NCBI GenBank assembly: GCA_009885845.1
Contig: VFJW01000025.1
Coordinates: 1 to 46,115, forward strand
Origin: Geobacter sp.
GTDB taxonomy: Bacteria; Desulfobacterota; Desulfuromonadia; Geobacterales; Pseudopelobacteraceae
Length of the DNA: 46,115 nt
Direction of reading: 5' to 3'
Shown: positions 29,586-40,101 of the stretch, one piece after another
Numbering within the stretch: position 1 is the first letter of the stretch
Layout: every line of letters begins with the position of its first letter
Notes under the pieces: generated by a model
The model's input: the letters and a program-made list of their open reading frames with translations, nothing else
Database searches by the model: none
Told to the model about the DNA's origin: nothing
Translations under genes and position numbers: made by a program

Positions 29586-31499
29586 ATGAAAATCCTGCAA
29601 ACATATACGTTACTGCTGAGCGCCGTACTCCTTTTAACCGGATTTAACTGGGGTTTCGGCTCTGATCCCTGCAAAGATGCGCTTGAAAACGCGGGCACGC
29701 TACATACTGTCCGGGATGAGACCAAGCTGCGTCAGGCTGAGGCAAAAATCATAGCCCAGTGTCCGGATGGCGCTGCCGCCCATTTTGTCAAGGCTCTCCA
29801 GCAGGAACGGGTGAGCAATTTTGATGGTGCTGTTGAAGAGTACCGTCGTGTCCTGCAGCAAACTCCTTCTTTTGGCCGGGCAAGCGGCAATCTGGGGTTG
29901 CTCTACGCGCAGAAAGGGATGAATGATGAGGCATCGGTTGAACTGACGCGAGGACTCGCTTCGACACCCACCCCCTACTACCATAAAGCAATGGCGAAAA
30001 TTTTTGCCGCTCAAAAAATCTATCCGCTGGCGGCGTATCATTATAATGAGGCGACGCGTGAGCTGACCGGCGATGCGGCAATTTTTATCGAGCTGGCAGA
30101 AATCTACAGTGCATCAGGCCAACACGATAAAGCGTTAGTTGAATATCGAAAGGCTCTGGCCGTCGACCCCGGTTCGGCGAAGGCTCATATCGGTATCGCA
30201 GGGATCAACCTGCAGCGGGGCGAACTTGATGCGGCACTTGAACAGCTGAAGCGGGGCGAGGCTGCTGCACCGCAGAATCGTGACATTCACCTGATGCTGG
30301 CCGGCGCGTACGAAAACAAGGGCGATGCCAAACTCGCCGCCTACCATTCGTTACTGGGTGGCAAAAGTAAGCTCCCGCAGAATGTTCCACTATCGGCCGG
30401 CCAGGCGGATGCAGGTGGGGCGGACAAGGAAATCGAAAGCCTGAAAGCCGTTATCAGGGAGCATCCCGATGATACGCTTTCATTCGAAAAGCTCGGTCAT
30501 ATCTACCGGGCTGCGGGTAAGGATGCAGAAGCCATGGAAGCCTATCGTGAGGCGGCTCATCGCAACAGCACCAGTAGCGACGTATACCTCAATCTGGGAA
30601 TCCTCTACGAAAAGAAAACTCAGATCGATGAGGCGGTGGTAGCCTACAAAAGGGCCGTCAAAGTTAATCAGTCCAACGCTGAAGCGCATTTGCGTCTGGG
30701 TGATATCCGGTTCTCCCGCGGACTGTTTCAGGAAGCGGTGGAACAGTATTCGGCATTTCTCAAACTGCGCCCCGCAAGTCCGGATATCCATCTCAAACTT
30801 GCACGAATATTTGCCAAAAGCAAAGAATCGGGTCTGGCTCTGTCGTCATACAGCTCCGTACTCAACTACAGCCCGAATGATGGCGATGCCAATCGGGAGA
30901 TTGCCGCCGTGTACGCCCAAAAAGGGGATAACGAGAAAGCAATTGAACATTTAAAAAAAGCACTTACCATTCATAAAGAAGATTACGAGGCACGCACGGC
31001 ACTCATTTCAATTTATGTGAAAAGTAAACAGTATGACGATATTACAATTTTGCTCAAAGAAGCGGTCGAATTGAGTCCTGACGACCCGATCAATCACTAC
31101 AAGCTGGGATTGATTTATGATTTTAAAAAAGAATATGAAAATGCAATCGGTACGTATAAAAAATCTATCGAGTTGAAGCCTGATAATGCCCGGGCGCTCA
31201 ATGCGCTCGGTCGACTGTACATGAAAACCGGACGATTGAGTGAAGCCAAGGAGACTCTTGAAGCAGCGAAAAAAGCGGACCCTTCTCTGGAGGAAACATC
31301 CATCCTTCTTAATAACATTCGTGACGAATTCAATCCGGAACCGCGTAAAATAACGAAAGGGAAAAAGAGTAAGGCAAAAAAGAGTAAAAAAAGTACCAAA
31401 AAAACAAAAGCAGCAGGCACCGCCAAGTCAGCATCCAAACCAGCGGCTGCAGGAACCAGGGCAGCACCGGTGAGTGCTAAACCACCTGTTAAACAGTAA
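29586..31499 (+). CDS. Exported TPR-repeat protein
   Basis: A 637-residue protein with an N-terminal signal peptide (hydrophobic residues 8-20) and then about twelve to fourteen tetratricopeptide repeats from residue ~60 to ~575 (for example AEAHLRLGDIRFSRGLFQEA and ARALNALGRLYMKTGRLSEA). The tail (about 590-637) is low-complexity Lys/Ala/Pro, strongly basic. TPR arrays bind other proteins, so a periplasmic scaffold or assembly role is likely. It is expressed from its own promoter at 29440; the GH13 gene follows 43 bases later. Confidence 0.82.
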   Translation: MKILQTYTLLLSAVLLLTGFNWGFGSDPCKDALENAGTLHTVRDETKLRQAEAKIIAQCPDGAAAHFVKALQQERVSNFDGAVEEYRRVLQQTPSFGRASGNLGLLYAQKGMNDEASVELTRGLASTPTPYYHKAMAKIFAAQKIYPLAAYHYNEATRELTGDAAIFIELAEIYSASGQHDKALVEYRKALAVDPGSAKAHIGIAGINLQRGELDAALEQLKRGEAAAPQNRDIHLMLAGAYENKGDAKLAAYHSLLGGKSKLPQNVPLSAGQADAGGADKEIESLKAVIREHPDDTLSFEKLGHIYRAAGKDAEAMEAYREAAHRNSTSSDVYLNLGILYEKKTQIDEAVVAYKRAVKVNQSNAEAHLRLGDIRFSRGLFQEAVEQYSAFLKLRPASPDIHLKLARIFAKSKESGLALSSYSSVLNYSPNDGDANREIAAVYAQKGDNEKAIEHLKKALTIHKEDYEARTALISIYVKSKQYDDITILLKEAVELSPDDPINHYKLGLIYDFKKEYENAIGTYKKSIELKPDNARALNALGRLYMKTGRLSEAKETLEAAKKADPSLEETSILLNNIRDEFNPEPRKITKGKKSKAKKSKKSTKKTKAAGTAKSASKPAAAGTRAAPVSAKPPVKQ

Positions 31500-31542
31500 T
31501 CGCATATTTCTGACATCCCGGCAATCCGCGACTGGAAACATC

Positions 31543-34500
31543 ATGACAGCTCCGAGCGGTACAGATTCCTATTTCCCCTACGATATACAGATTTCTGCCC
31601 ACCACTGGCGTTCCCTCGGTCTTGGACCGCTTTCAAGCGGCATTAAAGAACGCGGCATCCCCCGGATACAGTTTTTCCGGCAGCTTGCTTTCAAACTGAA
31701 CAATAGCCGTTCGCCCGGCTCTGCGGTTGTTCATGCCGGCGAACTGAATCTGTACGCCTCTCTGCAGAAAGCATTACGCTACCTTATCGACAATGTCGCT
31801 CACGCTCCGGAATCTTCTCTCCTGATCAATGCCGTGAAAACCGCAGGAATCGATCCGTCCGGAGAAGCTCTCCGGTCAACGGCAGAACGTTTTGTTGCGC
31901 TGTTTCCGCCGGCTCCGGTTCTGCAAAAAAGGGTCAGCCCGGACCGGTGGCTGGCTGACAGTCTGAGCGATCCCCTGCATACTCACCAACTGCTGCGGGA
32001 AATGCTGCTGCTGCGTCTGGCTGCCGCCAATCCGGCAGTCGAAAGCTTTCGGGAACTCGTGGATGATCGGCCATTGGCTGCATCGTCTCATTACGTGAGC
32101 ATTATTCAGGCCTTTGATCGTTCGCTGAAGGATGGCCCGATTCTTGTCGAAAAAGGGTGTACCCTGATTGAGGCCCTTATGGCGGCGATCACCGCTTCTC
32201 CCGAATCGATTGCCGGTCAGGTCGCTTTCCTCCGGCAGGAGTGGCTGGATATTCTGCCAGAGGATCTGCTGCTGGAAGTGGAGATCGCTTTTGATATTCT
32301 CCAGGAAGAGCAGATGGAGCGTGGTGGCGGTGGTGGTGAACCGGGTCCGGCACCGGTACTGGAGTTTCGGCATGGCGGGCACCCTGGCGGTGATCATGCT
32401 GCGGCATCAGGGGTAAACGCCGTTTTTCACGGGTTCGATTATCCCGCGTATGAACATTTTTCACCTGATGCCGGCTGGATGGCACATGTCGTCCTGATGG
32501 CCAAGATGGTCTATATCTGGCTCGACCAGTTGAGCAGTATCCACGGAATTCCGATAACCCGGCTTGATCAGGTTCCTGACGCCGAGCTTGATCGAATGGT
32601 GGCGTGCGGTTTTTCCGGCCTCTGGCTGATCGGCCTGTGGGAACGTTCTCCCGCGTCGCAGCGGATCAAGCAGATCTGCGGCAATCCGGATGCAATTGCT
32701 TCGGCTTATTCGCTCTTCGATTACGAAGTGGCCGCCGATCTCGGTGGCTGGGAAGCACTGGCCAATCTGCGGGAACGTGCCGGCCGTCGCGGTATCCGAT
32801 TGGCCAGCGATATGGTGCCGAATCACACCGGCATCTATTCCCGCTGGGTGGTCCAGCATCCGGACTGGTTTGTGCAGACCGATTATCCCCCGTTTCCGAC
32901 CTATCAATTTACCGGCGAAGATCTGTCCAGCGACCGCAATGTCTGCCTGCAGATCGAGGATGGCTACTGGAACAAGAGCGATGCCGCCGTGGTGTTCAAA
33001 CACTATGATCGCACAAGTGGGCGGACCCGTTACATTTATCATGGCAACGACGGTACCAGCATCCCCTGGAACGACACCGCCCAGCTCAATTATCTGATCC
33101 CCGAACTGCGTGAATCGGTTATTCAGACCATTCTTCATGTCGCCCGCAATTTTCCGATTATCCGTTTCGACGCCGCCATGACCCTGGCCAAAAAGCATTA
33201 TCAGCGCCTCTGGTTCCCGCTGCGCGGCCTGGGCGGAGGAGTTCCGTCCCGTGCTGAACATGGCATGAGCAAGGACGAATTCAATGCTGTTTTCCCGGAG
33301 GAGTTCTGGCGCGAAGTGGTAGACCGGGTGGCGGTCGAGGCCCCCGGCACACTGCTGCTGGCCGAAGCATTCTGGATGATGGAGGGGTATTTCGTCCGGA
33401 CGCTCGGCATGCATCGTGTGTACAACAGCGCCTTTATGAACATGCTCAAGACCGAGGAGAACGCCAAATACCGCACGACCATCAAAAACGTCCTGGAATT
33501 CAACCACGAAATTCTCAAGCGCTTCGTCAATTTCATGAACAATCCGGATGAAAAGACCGCAGTTGCCCAGTTCGGCTCACAGGGTAAATATTTCGGCGCC
33601 TGCGTCCTGTTGGCAACCATGCCCGGTTTGCCGATGTTCGGACATGGCCAGATCGAAGGTTTTCACGAGAAATACGGTATGGAGTACAAGCGTGCCTACT
33701 GGGACGAGCAGGTTGATGAAGGGCTGGTCCGCGGGCATGAAATGTGGATATTTCCGCTGCTGAGCCGCCGCTGGCTCTTCTCGGGGTCGGAGAACTTTGT
33801 CCTGTATGACTTCCACGCCGGAGACCGGGTTGATGAAAATGTTTTTGCCTATTCCAACCGGGCAGGCGCACATAGGGCGCTGGTGTTGTATCATAACTGC
33901 CACGCAACAACCGCCGGCTGGATCAGGGAGTCGGTTTCTTTTCTGGCTGCGGGAGAAGGAGAAGAGGGGCGACTCGACCGGACATCCCTTGCCGATGCGC
34001 TGGCTGCACCAGATGAAGAAGATTGTTATCTGGCGTTCCGGGATCAGACGGAGGGGCTGGAATATCTCCGTTCAACCCGGGAGCTGCGCGAGCAGGGTCT
34101 GTATGTCGAGCTCAAGGAGTATCAGTTCCATGTATTCATGGATTTCCGGGAAATCCGTGATGACAAGGCGGGCTCATGGAGACAGCTGTATGAACATCTG
34201 AACGGCTCCGGAGTTGCCTCGCTTGAAGAAGAACACAAACAGATGCTGTATGGCGAGTTGAACAGTGCGTTTCGCACTGTCTTTGAGCTGCAGAAAGAGT
34301 ACGGGCAGGCGGGGGAAACCGCTGTAACAGAAGCAGAACTGCAGCAGGCGGTTGAGCTGTTTTTGAAGTGTGCGGCGACGGACGAACTCGCGCCGCCACC
34401 GGGGGATAAGACGCGTGCTGCTTCCACCAAAGCGAAACGGAGGATCTCACGGAAGAAAAGCGCCGCCGTTGAGAAGCTGGCTCGCTTTACAGAACTTGGT

Positions 34501-35088
34501 GGCCACAAGACGTCAGCGAGCGATGCCCGCTCCTTCCAGCTCCGGCTGACTGCCGGATTTTCGGATCAGGCTGCCCAATCCCTGCTGCTGGCATGGCTTG
34601 TTCTCCGTGAGACGGATCTTGATCCGGTCAGCCGCGGTCTTGACTACACTCTGCGGAAGTTTCTGCAGCGGGACGGCGATCCTGACTTTGGCAGCTGTGC
34701 TATCGAGCTATTGGTTGCGCTGCTGGAATGGTGGCGGTCGGACGAGCGGAATGTTACTGCACGAAATCTGAAACAGATGCAGGGTTTGTTTGATCTCGAA
34801 ACATGCCGGGCGTTTTTACAGCATCATATCAGCGACGGCGTTGCGTGGTTTAACAAGGAACGCTTTGAGGAGTTGCATGAGTGGCTGACGCTTATCCTTC
34901 TGATAGAGACGTTTGCGACGCCCGCCTCTGCGAGGGCTGTTTCTACGAAAATGGCGGAGGCAGAACGCGCGATCACTCTTGGAGTGAAGCTGGCAGAGGA
35001 TGTCGGGTATCGCAGCAGGCTTTTTGTGGAGCTGCCGGAGAAGGCTGTTGTTAAACGGACATCACCGGTTAAAAAGGTGGTGACATGA
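31543..35088 (+). CDS. Very large GH13 alpha-amylase family protein
   Basis: An 1181-residue protein with a central GH13 barrel. The conserved regions are visible: SDMVPNHTG (region I, about 420), IRFDAAMTLAKKHY (region II with the Asp nucleophile, about 541), LLAEAFWMMEGYF (region III with the Glu acid/base, about 605) and LPMFGHGQIEG (about 700). About 290 N-terminal residues and more than 350 C-terminal residues are not recognised; a basic linker rich in Ser/Lys sits near 960. I see no signal peptide, so it is probably cytoplasmic and acts on storage alpha-glucans, but substrate and reaction are open. The ATG at 31543 is used; an in-frame start at 31474 would overlap the TPR gene. Confidence 0.8.
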   Translation: MTAPSGTDSYFPYDIQISAHHWRSLGLGPLSSGIKERGIPRIQFFRQLAFKLNNSRSPGSAVVHAGELNLYASLQKALRYLIDNVAHAPESSLLINAVKTAGIDPSGEALRSTAERFVALFPPAPVLQKRVSPDRWLADSLSDPLHTHQLLREMLLLRLAAANPAVESFRELVDDRPLAASSHYVSIIQAFDRSLKDGPILVEKGCTLIEALMAAITASPESIAGQVAFLRQEWLDILPEDLLLEVEIAFDILQEEQMERGGGGGEPGPAPVLEFRHGGHPGGDHAAASGVNAVFHGFDYPAYEHFSPDAGWMAHVVLMAKMVYIWLDQLSSIHGIPITRLDQVPDAELDRMVACGFSGLWLIGLWERSPASQRIKQICGNPDAIASAYSLFDYEVAADLGGWEALANLRERAGRRGIRLASDMVPNHTGIYSRWVVQHPDWFVQTDYPPFPTYQFTGEDLSSDRNVCLQIEDGYWNKSDAAVVFKHYDRTSGRTRYIYHGNDGTSIPWNDTAQLNYLIPELRESVIQTILHVARNFPIIRFDAAMTLAKKHYQRLWFPLRGLGGGVPSRAEHGMSKDEFNAVFPEEFWREVVDRVAVEAPGTLLLAEAFWMMEGYFVRTLGMHRVYNSAFMNMLKTEENAKYRTTIKNVLEFNHEILKRFVNFMNNPDEKTAVAQFGSQGKYFGACVLLATMPGLPMFGHGQIEGFHEKYGMEYKRAYWDEQVDEGLVRGHEMWIFPLLSRRWLFSGSENFVLYDFHAGDRVDENVFAYSNRAGAHRALVLYHNCHATTAGWIRESVSFLAAGEGEEGRLDRTSLADALAAPDEEDCYLAFRDQTEGLEYLRSTRELREQGLYVELKEYQFHVFMDFREIRDDKAGSWRQLYEHLNGSGVASLEEEHKQMLYGELNSAFRTVFELQKEYGQAGETAVTEAELQQAVELFLKCAATDELAPPPGDKTRAASTKAKRRISRKKSAAVEKLARFTELGGHKTSASDARSFQLRLTAGFSDQAAQSLLLAWLVLRETDLDPVSRGLDYTLRKFLQRDGDPDFGSCAIELLVALLEWWRSDERNVTARNLKQMQGLFDLETCRAFLQHHISDGVAWFNKERFEELHEWLTLILLIETFATPASARAVSTKMAEAERAITLGVKLAEDVGYRSRLFVELPEKAVVKRTSPVKKVVT

Positions 35089-35114
35089 TCCATAAAATCG
35101 AATATTCCGCAGAC

Positions 35115-35144
35115 AGAAAGGCTGGCATTTTTGCTGGCCTTTCT
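35115..35144 (+). terminator. Probable terminator after the GH13 gene
   Basis: AGAAAGGC (35115-35122) pairs with GCCTTTCT (35137-35144) 26 bases past the stop; inner bases add partial pairing. The T-run after it is short. The remaining bases to 35402 hold no gene; TTTTGGAG before 35403 serves the next frame. Confidence 0.6.
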
Positions 35145-35402
35145 CCGTTCTATGCTTGGTAGGGCTGGTTACGTTTGATGATGAACGTACAAGTGCCGTC
35201 TCAAGTCGGTGATACCGCCAATTTAATCGTGTGATGCTGTGAATGCTAATGACGTATTATGACATCCTCGTGAGTTATGCTTTCTGGTGACAATAATACC
35301 ATCGTAATCGCTTTAATGAAGAGGGTTTCCGGTGGCTTATACTTGCTGAATCTGTTATGAATACTCAATTTTAAGCATCCACTGGGTTCTTTTGGAGCCA
35401 TC

Positions 35403-35855
35403 ATGCAAACAGACCTCACTTTCTTCACTAACGAGCCAGGCTCAACCCTGCTCGACCGTTTCAAAAAAACCCTCAAAGACGCTCAATTTTTCGATGTTCT
35501 GGTCGGCTACTTCCGCACCAGCGGTTTTTATAACCTTCACGAGTCCTTTGAATCCATCGACAAAATCCGTATCCTTGTCGGCCTGAATGTTGACCGCAAA
35601 TCTTTTGAGATTATCGATACCCACCGTTCACAAACCTCGCTTGATTTTGAGTCTCACAAGCGAACGAAGGAACTATTTTCTGACAGTGTGACCGCCGAGA
35701 TGGACCATTCGCCGGATAACTATGAGACTGAGCTTGGCGTCAGAAAGTTTATCGAGTTTCTGCAATCAGGCAAAATGGAGATCAAGGCATATCCGAGTGG
35801 TAATATTCACGCCAAGGTTTATATCAGCCGGTTCGGTGAGGATGAGCTATTCTGA
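35403..35855 (+). pseudogene. N-terminal PLD-like domain of a truncated helicase-type protein
   Basis: A 150-residue frame resembling the start of large SNF2-type helicases with a phospholipase D-like nuclease domain: FDVLVGYFRTSGFYNLHESF, IRILVGLNVD and NIHAKVYI, the first HxK half of a PLD motif. Such proteins normally run to about 1000 residues; this one ends just after HAKVYISRFGEDE. The end overlaps the start of a truncated YhcG frame, so a deletion has joined two defence-type genes. Confidence 0.65.
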
Positions 35856-36666
35856 AAAAAATCTTCGGCGCATGATGCAATTTGGGGAGGCATTTCCTGA
35901 TGAGCAGATTGTCGTATCGCTGATACGACAATTGACCTGGACGCACTTTCTGGCTCTCATACCCTTGAAAAAGCCGCTTCAACGGGACTTCTACTCCGAA
36001 ATGTGCCGCCTGGAAAAGTGGGATGTACGCACCCTGCGGAAAAAGATCGGCTCCATGTTATACGAACGCACCGCTATCTCCAAAAAACCGGACGAGTTGA
36101 TTCGCTACGAGCTTGACCAACTGCGGCATGAAGATCAACTTTCCCCCGACATGGTTTTCAGGGATCCTTACCTGCTCGATTTCCTCGGACTCTCTGATCG
36201 CTACATTGAAAAAGACCTTGAAGACGCCATTCTGAGAGAAATAGAGACTTTTCTTCTGGAACTGGGTGTAGGCTTTACATTTGTTGCCCGGCAGAAGAGA
36301 GTCATGGTGGACAATGACGATTATTACCTTGATCTGCTCTTTTTCCATAGAGGTCTGCGGCGATTGGTGGCTATTGAACTGAAAATGCGAGCGTTTCGCC
36401 CGGCTGACAAAGGACAGATGGAGCTGTATCTGCGCTGGCTGGAAAAATATGAAATGAAGGAGGGGGAAGAGCTTCCTATCGGCTTGATCCTGTGTGCCGG
36501 AAAGAAACAAGAAACCGTCGAGCTGATGGCTCTTGAGCAGAGTGGTATCCGGGTGGCGGAGTATCTCACTGAATTACCTTCCCGTGAAGCTTTGGAGGCC
36601 CGCCTCCATCAAGCGATTGCTGCTGCTCATCATCGCCGGGAGGCACAGAAACAGTTTGCCAAATAG
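35842..36666 (+). pseudogene. YhcG/DUF1016 nuclease lacking its N-terminus
   Basis: A 274-residue frame that starts inside the DUF1016 domain at SYSEKNLRRMMQFGEAFPDE and keeps the whole PD-(D/E)XK domain: FVARQKRV, YYLDLLFFHRGLRRLVAIELK. An intact relative (as at 1857) has about 90 more residues upstream. An ATG at 35842 with GGTGAGG ahead could still allow translation, so a shortened protein may be made. It shares the nuclease fold but is clearly diverged from the copy at 1857. Confidence 0.75.
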
Positions 36667-36742
36667 CCTCTCGGTAGTTGAAGGGCAAAGGGTCAGATCG
36701 CGATACGTGAGAAATGACAATCGACAAAAGGAGGACAACATC

Positions 36743-36925
36743 ATGGCAATGACCGTTGAAATCAAAGGCAACAAACTCTGCATCGAAATTGATCTGGAAA
36801 AACCGACTCGATCATCATCTGGTAAAACTCTGGTGATAGCCAGCACGCGGGGGAATACCGTTACCACTGTCGAGGTGGACGGAAAGCCTGTTACTATCGG
36901 GCTGAATGCGTATATCAAGCCGTAA
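36743..36925 (+). CDS. Small conserved-looking protein of unknown function
   Basis: A 60-residue protein (VEIKGNKLCIEIDLEKPT, then SGKTLVIAST and GKPVTIGLNAYI) of predicted beta structure. ATG 36743 is preceded by AAAGGAGG at ideal distance, strong evidence that it is expressed. I recall similar short proteins annotated as hypothetical in many proteobacteria; no function is known to me. The longer frame from 36533 overlaps the YhcG relic and is rejected. Confidence 0.7.
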   Translation: MAMTVEIKGNKLCIEIDLEKPTRSSSGKTLVIASTRGNTVTTVEVDGKPVTIGLNAYIKP

Positions 36926-37095
36926 TTGGCGTTGGGCAAGAGCATATTTGGGGTCGCGTCTCCATTATTCATAAAACAGAATTGGAATAGCAGATCGCCG
37001 AGCGCAAGGGGCAGGCGCTGATACATGCAGTGTTGCGAGAGTCGTTTGGAGAAGGTATGATATGATTTATAATCCACTAAAAAGGCAGGTTTATC

Positions 37096-38070
37096 ATGGC
37101 CACTGCTGACCAGATTAAGTCTCTTATCCGTTCGCACTTCAGTAATGAAACGGAAAGATTTTTCACTATTGCTTTGCAGGTAGCTGCTCACGAAGCAAAG
37201 CAGGGACATCCGGCACTTGCTCATGATATTCGTGATATTGTTGATCGCGAACATAAGAAACGTGGCCCAAAAGTTCTCAATTTTCCACAAGATCTACGAG
37301 GGCTTGTGCTTACTGAAGATCCTCAGGTTTCCAAAACAGCCCTGGTGATTCAGACGTCGTTGCAGGAACGTATTCAGCAAGTTATCCACGAGTATAGACA
37401 GCAAAACAAGCTCAAGTCGTTCGGACTCTCTCACCGTCGTAAAATCTTGCTTATCGGTCCCCCAGGGACTGGTAAAACCATGACGGCACGGGTGCTTGCC
37501 AAGGAATTGCATTTATCCCTTCATACTATCCAAGTAGACCGGTTAGTCACCAAATTCATGGGAGAAACCAGTGCAAAGTTGCGTCAGATATTTAATCTGA
37601 TGCAACAGGAGCATGGGGTTTATCTTTTTGATGAGTTTGATGCCATAGGTGGCGAGCGCTCAATGGATAATGATGTGGGTGAAATGCGCCGTGTTCTCAA
37701 TGCGTTCCTGCAATTTATCGAACAGGACACATCCGACAGCTTGATTGTAGCAGCTACCAATAATCCCAAGTTACTTGACCAGGCGCTTTTTCGCCGCTTT
37801 GACGATGTGCTTTACTATGATGTGCCAACGAGTGAGGAACGAAAATGCCTGATAGAGAATGTTCTTGGGGTTTTCAAAGCTTCTAAATTCGTATGGAAGG
37901 CTGTCCTGGCTGATAGCGAAGGATTGAGCCATGCCGAAATCGATCAAGCGTGTCGGGACGCTATCAAAAAGGCTATTCTGAGTGATACAACCAAAGTAAA
38001 TGCTCTTTCACTGCTTGAATCACTTCATAACCGGCAAGATGCTCGAAAAGGCCAACGGGGTGATAATTAA
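37096..38070 (+). CDS. AAA+ ATPase (IetA-like)
   Basis: A 324-residue AAA+ ATPase: Walker A GPPGTGKTMTARVLA (about 125), Walker B VYLFDEFDAIG (about 178), sensor segment IVAATNNPKLLDQALFRRFDD with the arginine finger, and a small C-terminal lid. It overlaps a subtilisin-like protease gene by one base (TAATG). This pairing matches the IetAS antiphage system, in which an AAA ATPase works with an S8 protease. Because the partner is broken here, the system is probably inactive even though this gene is intact. Confidence 0.85.
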   Translation: MATADQIKSLIRSHFSNETERFFTIALQVAAHEAKQGHPALAHDIRDIVDREHKKRGPKVLNFPQDLRGLVLTEDPQVSKTALVIQTSLQERIQQVIHEYRQQNKLKSFGLSHRRKILLIGPPGTGKTMTARVLAKELHLSLHTIQVDRLVTKFMGETSAKLRQIFNLMQQEHGVYLFDEFDAIGGERSMDNDVGEMRRVLNAFLQFIEQDTSDSLIVAATNNPKLLDQALFRRFDDVLYYDVPTSEERKCLIENVLGVFKASKFVWKAVLADSEGLSHAEIDQACRDAIKKAILSDTTKVNALSLLESLHNRQDARKGQRGDN

Positions 38071-39561
38071 TGCCTCTCGGAAATCTCCCCCATATTGTAC
38101 TACCTGACCCACCTGAAATACAGGGATTCACAGGTACAAGTGGAGGGGGACACGATTCTTTTTTACCAAACCGAAACAGGGGTGAACATTCTGCTTTTTT
38201 AACCAGACAGTTGGCTTCTGCGTGGGAAAATGCTGAGCAAGAAGCCGCTGTGTATCATGTTACAAAGCGTGGTATTTACCTCGAAATCAGAGGCGAAGAT
38301 GGCTTTGACTTAGCCACCAAGAGCCTTGAATCGCAGACTGGTAGAGATAAGTCAAAATGGATTCGGCTTCTTAATGTACGGACAGCTGAACATACCCATT
38401 TAGACGGTGCTACGAACGAAGAAATAAATACGACAGAAACATTTGCTACTATTTTTGTACCAAACAGCAAGAAGGAATATTTCTTCAAAAGAATATCAGA
38501 GTATGCAAATGAAATTTCTCGCTTTGGAAATTATAAGCATAAATCATTAATTGAAAGCATGTCCGATATTCAGAAAGCTCTCCTGGTAGAATCCTTTTGG
38601 CAAGACGATCGTACACAAATCCCCTCCGACGAACCCGAGTGGTGCGAAGTATGGCTCAGCTCAGACTCTATGGACGTAATTCATCGTTTTGATGAACTCC
38701 TTGCCCAACAACACGTAAATTCAAAAAGCGGCTATATTCGATTTCCAGAGAGGACCATCAAGCTTGTCTGTGCCAATCGAACTCAGCTTGAAAACCTGAC
38801 TCGGCTCTCCGATGATATTGCAGAGTATCGTAAAGCCAAGAGCACAGCGACCTTCTGGACCGAACTGTCTAATCGTGAGCAAGCCGAGTGGGTTGAAAGT
38901 CTGACAGAGCGCTTGCAGGTAGACAGGGAATCACTTGTTTCAATCTGCATCCTTGATACCGGTGTGAATCAAGGTCATCCTCTGCTTTCCCAGATGCTTG
39001 ATGGCGTTGATTGCCATTCGGTTGATTCCCGATGGGGAACCCACGACCACCACGGGCATGGCACCTTGATGGCTGGTGTTTCGGGATACGGTAATCTTAT
39101 GGAGATCCTTCCTGAAAATGGGTCAGTGTTCGTAAATCACATTCTCGAATCCGTTAAGATTCTTCCTGCACATGGAGAAAATGATCCGGAATTGTGGGGT
39201 GATATAACTTCCCAAGGTATTAGTCTGGCTGAAATTCAGGCACCTGACCGCAAGCGTGTTTGTTGCATGGCTGTAACCTCTGATGATACGCGAGACCGGG
39301 GAAATAGGTCAATCTCGTGATAAAGGCTCAATTCATTCCGATATTTGGCAGGGCTCTGCGGCAGAACTTGCTGACTCCCATCATATTGCTGTTTATCCTC
39401 GCATTGGTTGGTGGCGGGAAAGAAAGCATCTTGGTAAGTGTGAGAGTAGAACACGTTATGCTTTAATTGTTTCGATATACACTCCTGAGCAGGAGGTGGA
39501 TATCTATACCCCTGTTGCACAACAGATTGGAATCAGTGTACCAATTAGTGTGAATACATAA
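38070..39561 (+). pseudogene. S8 subtilisin-like protease (IetS-like) with internal deletion
   Basis: The first frame (38070-39320, 416 residues) has an N-terminal domain of about 280 residues, then the S8 catalytic Asp (SICILDTGVNQGHP, about 296) and His (DHHGHGTLMAG, about 332). It ends before the GTS-type Ser motif. The C-terminal domain continues in another frame (to 39561), ending IYTPEQEVDIYTPVAQQIGI. The missing segment holds the nucleophile, and the join shifts the frame, so the product cannot be an active protease. Confidence 0.75.
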
Positions 39562-39871
39562 ACGAGGCGCGCGGTATGTGAAGTCTCTAGGAAATATCAC
39601 ACAACAATTTCATCTTTTTATTATCAGGGCTAGATGATAATAAAAATACTGACGACTAATACGGCATCAAAATCAGGCAGTTATAGTAAAGTTTATTATC
39701 ATGGGACCTAATGTCAGTACGATTTTGGCGAATTTGTCAGCAATAAGAAGTTCCCAGGCAAGCACATGGCAACAGCCACCCTCAGATGTTAGAATTACAA
39801 ATAAATCTGAATCTTTCCTTATATACGGAAACCAAACCCGGCGTGGCCCATCCCAGGTATTGAGGACAATA
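39562..39871. other. Intergenic stretch between relics
   Basis: No convincing coding frame, RNA gene or strong hairpin is seen. The sequence is AT-rich relative to the flanks and joins the broken protease to the thioesterase fragment. Confidence 0.4.
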
Positions 39872-39982
39872 ATGACCTCGAACACGAACGAACCTCATGC
39901 TTCATTTGAACTTGTTTTTCATGTGTTGCCGGAAGATATAGACCAGCTTCACCATGTAAACAATGTCGTCTACCTGAGGTGA
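39872..39982 (+). pseudogene. N-terminal fragment of a hotdog acyl-CoA thioesterase
   Basis: A 36-residue frame with FHVLPEDIDQLHHVNNVVYLR, the N-terminal signature of YbgC/4HBT-type thioesterases (the Asp and HVNN positions). The frame stops at TGA 39980-39982, and no continuation is found in other frames before the next gene. Confidence 0.65.
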
Positions 39983-40101
39983 GTGAAAACATACGTGTCA
40001 CGTCTACACATTGACAAGAACCAGGTATCAACTGAAAAAAGTGGCTGAGCATTCTGTCCATTTTATCTTGTCCACATCCTATCAGGGAGTACTTACATTA
40101 G

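Noticed and set aside
32461-33507. Long open frame of 348 codons on the minus strand inside the GH13 gene
   Set aside because: It lies wholly antisense to the conserved GH13 catalytic regions, has no ribosome site and no recognisable domain; GC-rich coding sequence often leaves the opposite strand open.
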